Origin: CAWHMN01 sp051001135
GTDB taxonomy: Bacteria; Acidobacteriota; Terriglobia; Terriglobales; Acidobacteriaceae
Assembly: GCA_051001135.1 (NCBI GenBank)
Contig: JBPCNO010000001.1
Coordinates: 1 to 8,193 of the forward strand
Length of the DNA stretch: 8,193 bases
Direction of reading: 5' to 3'
Shown piece after piece: positions 6,116 through 8,193 of this stretch. The notes beneath the pieces were generated by a model. That model searched no databases and was not told the origin of the DNA. It was given only the letters and a program-made list of their open reading frames with translations. Position numbers and translations under genes: made by a program. Within the stretch, counting starts at the first letter, position 1. The number at the start of each line of letters is the position of its first letter.

Positions 6116-7108
6116 ATGGAAGCAAACGTCAAGCATGACGATCGTCTCACACCTGGAGAACTGCCTGACGATACGACCATCTTCGGCTCTTCCTGGCTCA
6201 TGAGCCAGGCAAAGAGAAAGATTGATGAATTGGCGCCGATGCAGATCCCGGTACTGATCCGCGGCGAGAGCGGGACCGGCAAGGAGATCCTTGCGAAGTA
6301 CATCCACCTTCATTCAATGGTGAAGGCTGGACCATTCATCAAGGTGAACTGCGCGGCCATCCCCGGACCACTCCTGGAAAGCGAGCTGTTCGGCTATGAA
6401 AAGGGAGCGTTCACCGGAGCGGTATGCGCGAAGCTGGGCAAGGTCGAAATGGCAGCCGGAGGGACCGTCTTCCTCGATGAAATCGGGGAGATGGATCCCA
6501 CGCTGCAAACCAAGCTGCTGCATTTTCTTCATGACCGCTCCTTCTGCCGACTGGGCGGCCGGGACATGCGGAAGGCCGATGTGCGAATCGTGTGCGCGAC
6601 GAACTGCGATCTGGAACAGGCGATTGAGAACGGGAGCTTCCGCCAGGACCTGTTTTACCGCATCGATGTGATCGGCGTGCATGTGCCGCCGCTGCGGGAA
6701 CGGCTGGAGGACCTCGCGTGCTTATCGAGCTATCTGCAGAGCCGGCTGTCCGTAAAGCTCTCCCGCACACAGCCGCCCTTGTCGATTGAGACCCTGCACG
6801 TGATGCGGCGCTGGCGCTGGCCCGGCAATATCCGCGAACTGGAAAACTGGATGGCTCGCTACCTGGTCATGGGCAACGAAGCTGCCCTGAGAGAGGAGTT
6901 GAGTCAGCGCCTGCCGGACTACGAGGCCGCTACTCCCCGGCACTTGAAGCCGGCGGCCAAGCAGGCCGCACTGGCCATGCAGAAGGAGATGATCCTGCGC
7001 AGCCTGGATGCGCACCATTGGAACCGCAGGAGGGTAGCGCGCGACCTCCAGATCAGCTACCGCGCTTTGCTCTACAAGATTCGCGAGGCAGGCATCGCCA
7101 AGCCGTAG
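6116..7108 (+). CDS. Sigma-54-dependent activator without a sensory domain (PspF-like layout)
   Basis: AAA+ enhancer-binding protein of 330 residues that remodels sigma-54 polymerase at promoters. Only a short leader of about 20 residues precedes the AAA+ domain, so no receiver, GAF or PAS domain is present. Visible motifs: Walker A GESGTGKE (50-57), intact GAFTGA loop (97-102), Walker B VFLDE (118-122), arginine fingers R176 and R182, and a C-terminal Fis-type HTH (about 297-326) with recognition helix ISYRALLYKI. The ATG at 6116 is preferred because the frame before it (to 5807) looks non-coding and a -24/-12 promoter candidate overlaps it at 6063-6078; the ribosome-binding site is weak, so ATG 6062 or upstream starts remain possible. 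With no input domain, activity must be set by expression or by a partner protein. Followed 29 bases later by the aminotransferase gene. Confidence 0.93.
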   Translation: MEANVKHDDRLTPGELPDDTTIFGSSWLMSQAKRKIDELAPMQIPVLIRGESGTGKEILAKYIHLHSMVKAGPFIKVNCAAIPGPLLESELFGYEKGAFTGAVCAKLGKVEMAAGGTVFLDEIGEMDPTLQTKLLHFLHDRSFCRLGGRDMRKADVRIVCATNCDLEQAIENGSFRQDLFYRIDVIGVHVPPLRERLEDLACLSSYLQSRLSVKLSRTQPPLSIETLHVMRRWRWPGNIRELENWMARYLVMGNEAALREELSQRLPDYEAATPRHLKPAAKQAALAMQKEMILRSLDAHHWNRRRVARDLQISYRALLYKIREAGIAKP

Positions 7109-7137
7109 CACACCCAATCTTCGAAAGGTTCCAAATT

Positions 7138-8193
7138 ATGTCGCTCACCATGGATGTTCCTCACACCTCGATTCCGATCCTCGATCTCGGAGCGCAGGTA
7201 CGTCAACTTCACGACCAGATGATGGAGGCGATCGAGGGCGTGCTGGCATCGCAGAGCTTCATCCTCGGTCCCAATGTGCAGGCAGTGGAGCGGGAGATCG
7301 CCGAATATTGCGGAGTGAAACACGCGGTTGGCGTGGCTTCCGGTACAGACGCGCTGATCCTCGCCCTGCGCTCCGCCGGCGTCGGGCCGGGGGACGAAGT
7401 GATCGTGCCCGCCTTCAGCTTTATCGCGACCGCCGATGCGGTGAGCCTGCTGGGAGCGCGGCCTGTCTTCGCGGATGTGGAGCCGGGTACGTTGAATCTC
7501 GATGTGGCTTCGGCCCGAGCGAGGGTGAGCGAAAAGACGAAGGCCATTGTGCCCGTCCACCTGTATGGCCAGCCCGCCGCAATGCAGGAGGTGCTTGCGC
7601 TGGCTGGCGATCACAACCTGGCCGTGGTTGAAGACTGCGCGCAGGCGCTGGGTGCCACCTATGGGGCGCGCAAGGTTGCAGGCCTGGGAGACTACGGATG
7701 CATCAGCTTCTTTCCCAGCAAGAACCTTGGGGCTTTTGGCGACGGTGGCATGATCGTCACCAACGATAGTGATGCGGCCGATCACCTGAGACGGCTGCGC
7801 AGCCACGGCAGCAAGCGGAAGTATCACAGCGAGGAGCAGGGCTGGAATAGCCGGCTGGATGAGTTGCAGGCGGCCATCCTGCGGGTGAAGCTACCGTATT
7901 TGGACCTGTGGAACGCAGCCCGCCGCAAGAATGCAGACACTTACGATGCCTTGCTCGGCACGGTTGAAGGAGTTCAGGTGCTGCATCGCTCCGGCGGTGG
8001 CGAACCGGTCTTTCACCAGTACACCATACGCGTTCAGCATCGCGACGCGGTGCAGCAGGCTCTCAGCCGCGCGGGCGTGCAGACCTGCGTGTACTACCCC
8101 ATACCGCTCCACCTGCAGCCCATGTACCGCGATCTCGGATACCGGCCCGGCGATCTGCCCCATGCCGAGAGAGCCGCGGCAGAGGTCTTGTCC
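7138..8193 (+). CDS. DegT/DnrJ/EryC1 (WbpE-like) PLP-dependent sugar aminotransferase (3' partial)
   Basis: Transfers an amino group, usually from glutamate, to a keto sugar nucleotide; cytoplasmic, a fold-type I homodimer. The frame stays open for 352 codons to the right edge, close to the full family length of 360-400 residues. Motifs: the N-terminal FILGP segment (41-45), SGTDAL phosphate-binding loop (68-73), GPGDEVIVPAFSF, the PLP-ring aspartate and Gln in EDCAQ (D166, Q169), PLP Schiff-base lysine K195 in FFPSKNLGAFGDGG, NSRLDELQAAIL, and YYPIPLHLQP near the end. The D166-K195 spacing and overall pattern resemble WbpE, a UDP-3-keto-GlcNAcA aminotransferase; 4-aminotransferases of the same family remain possible. 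The ATG at 7138 follows GAAAGG (7123-7128) at ten bases. No terminator separates it from the activator upstream, so it is probably in the same transcript. Confidence 0.94.
   Translation, partial: MSLTMDVPHTSIPILDLGAQVRQLHDQMMEAIEGVLASQSFILGPNVQAVEREIAEYCGVKHAVGVASGTDALILALRSAGVGPGDEVIVPAFSFIATADAVSLLGARPVFADVEPGTLNLDVASARARVSEKTKAIVPVHLYGQPAAMQEVLALAGDHNLAVVEDCAQALGATYGARKVAGLGDYGCISFFPSKNLGAFGDGGMIVTNDSDAADHLRRLRSHGSKRKYHSEEQGWNSRLDELQAAILRVKLPYLDLWNAARRKNADTYDALLGTVEGVQVLHRSGGGEPVFHQYTIRVQHRDAVQQALSRAGVQTCVYYPIPLHLQPMYRDLGYRPGDLPHAERAAAEVLS

Overview
The window looks like part of a surface-polysaccharide (exopolysaccharide, capsule or O-antigen-type) gene cluster from a G+C-rich, Gram-negative-type bacterium. 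The style of the two regulators, with Fis-type helices ending in ISYRALLYKI, and the gene mix resemble Acidobacteriota. That taxonomic guess comes from general familiarity and not from any search. No tRNA, rRNA, CRISPR array, transposase or attachment site was seen.

Region 1 (1-3714, + strand) is a tight four-gene biosynthetic run: a family 2 glycosyltransferase cut by the left edge, a left-handed beta-helix acyltransferase, a WecB/WbpI-type UDP-N-acetylglucosamine 2-epimerase and an SDR-type NAD-dependent nucleotide-sugar epimerase/dehydratase. The last three are joined by a GTGA overlap and an ATGA overlap, so they are almost certainly one operon. A 15-bp perfect palindrome (3746-3777) follows, between convergent genes, and probably acts as a shared terminator.

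Region 2 (3802-7108) holds two sigma-54 activators (bacterial enhancer-binding proteins, bEBPs), transcribed divergently around a roughly 0.87-kb non-coding region. The minus-strand one has a receiver-like domain whose phospho-acceptor Asp is Glu. The plus-strand one has no sensory domain (PspF-like layout). Their DNA-recognition helices are nearly identical, so they may share operator sites. The gap between them contains a good -24/-12 promoter candidate just ahead of the second activator, a long hairpin, repeated TGCACAG half-sites and three GGTAAC half-sites.

Region 3 (7138-right edge, + strand) is a DegT/DnrJ/EryC1 PLP-dependent sugar aminotransferase, cut by the right edge, 29 bases after the second activator and probably co-transcribed with it.

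Together the aminotransferase (WbpE-like), acyltransferase (WbpD-like) and 2-epimerase (WbpI-like) match three steps in making a UDP-2,3-diacetamido-type sugar, with the SDR enzyme and the glycosyltransferase supplying a further sugar change and transfer. The dehydrogenases of that pathway (WbpA, WbpB) are not in the window, so the exact product is open. The activators suggest the cluster is switched on through RpoN.
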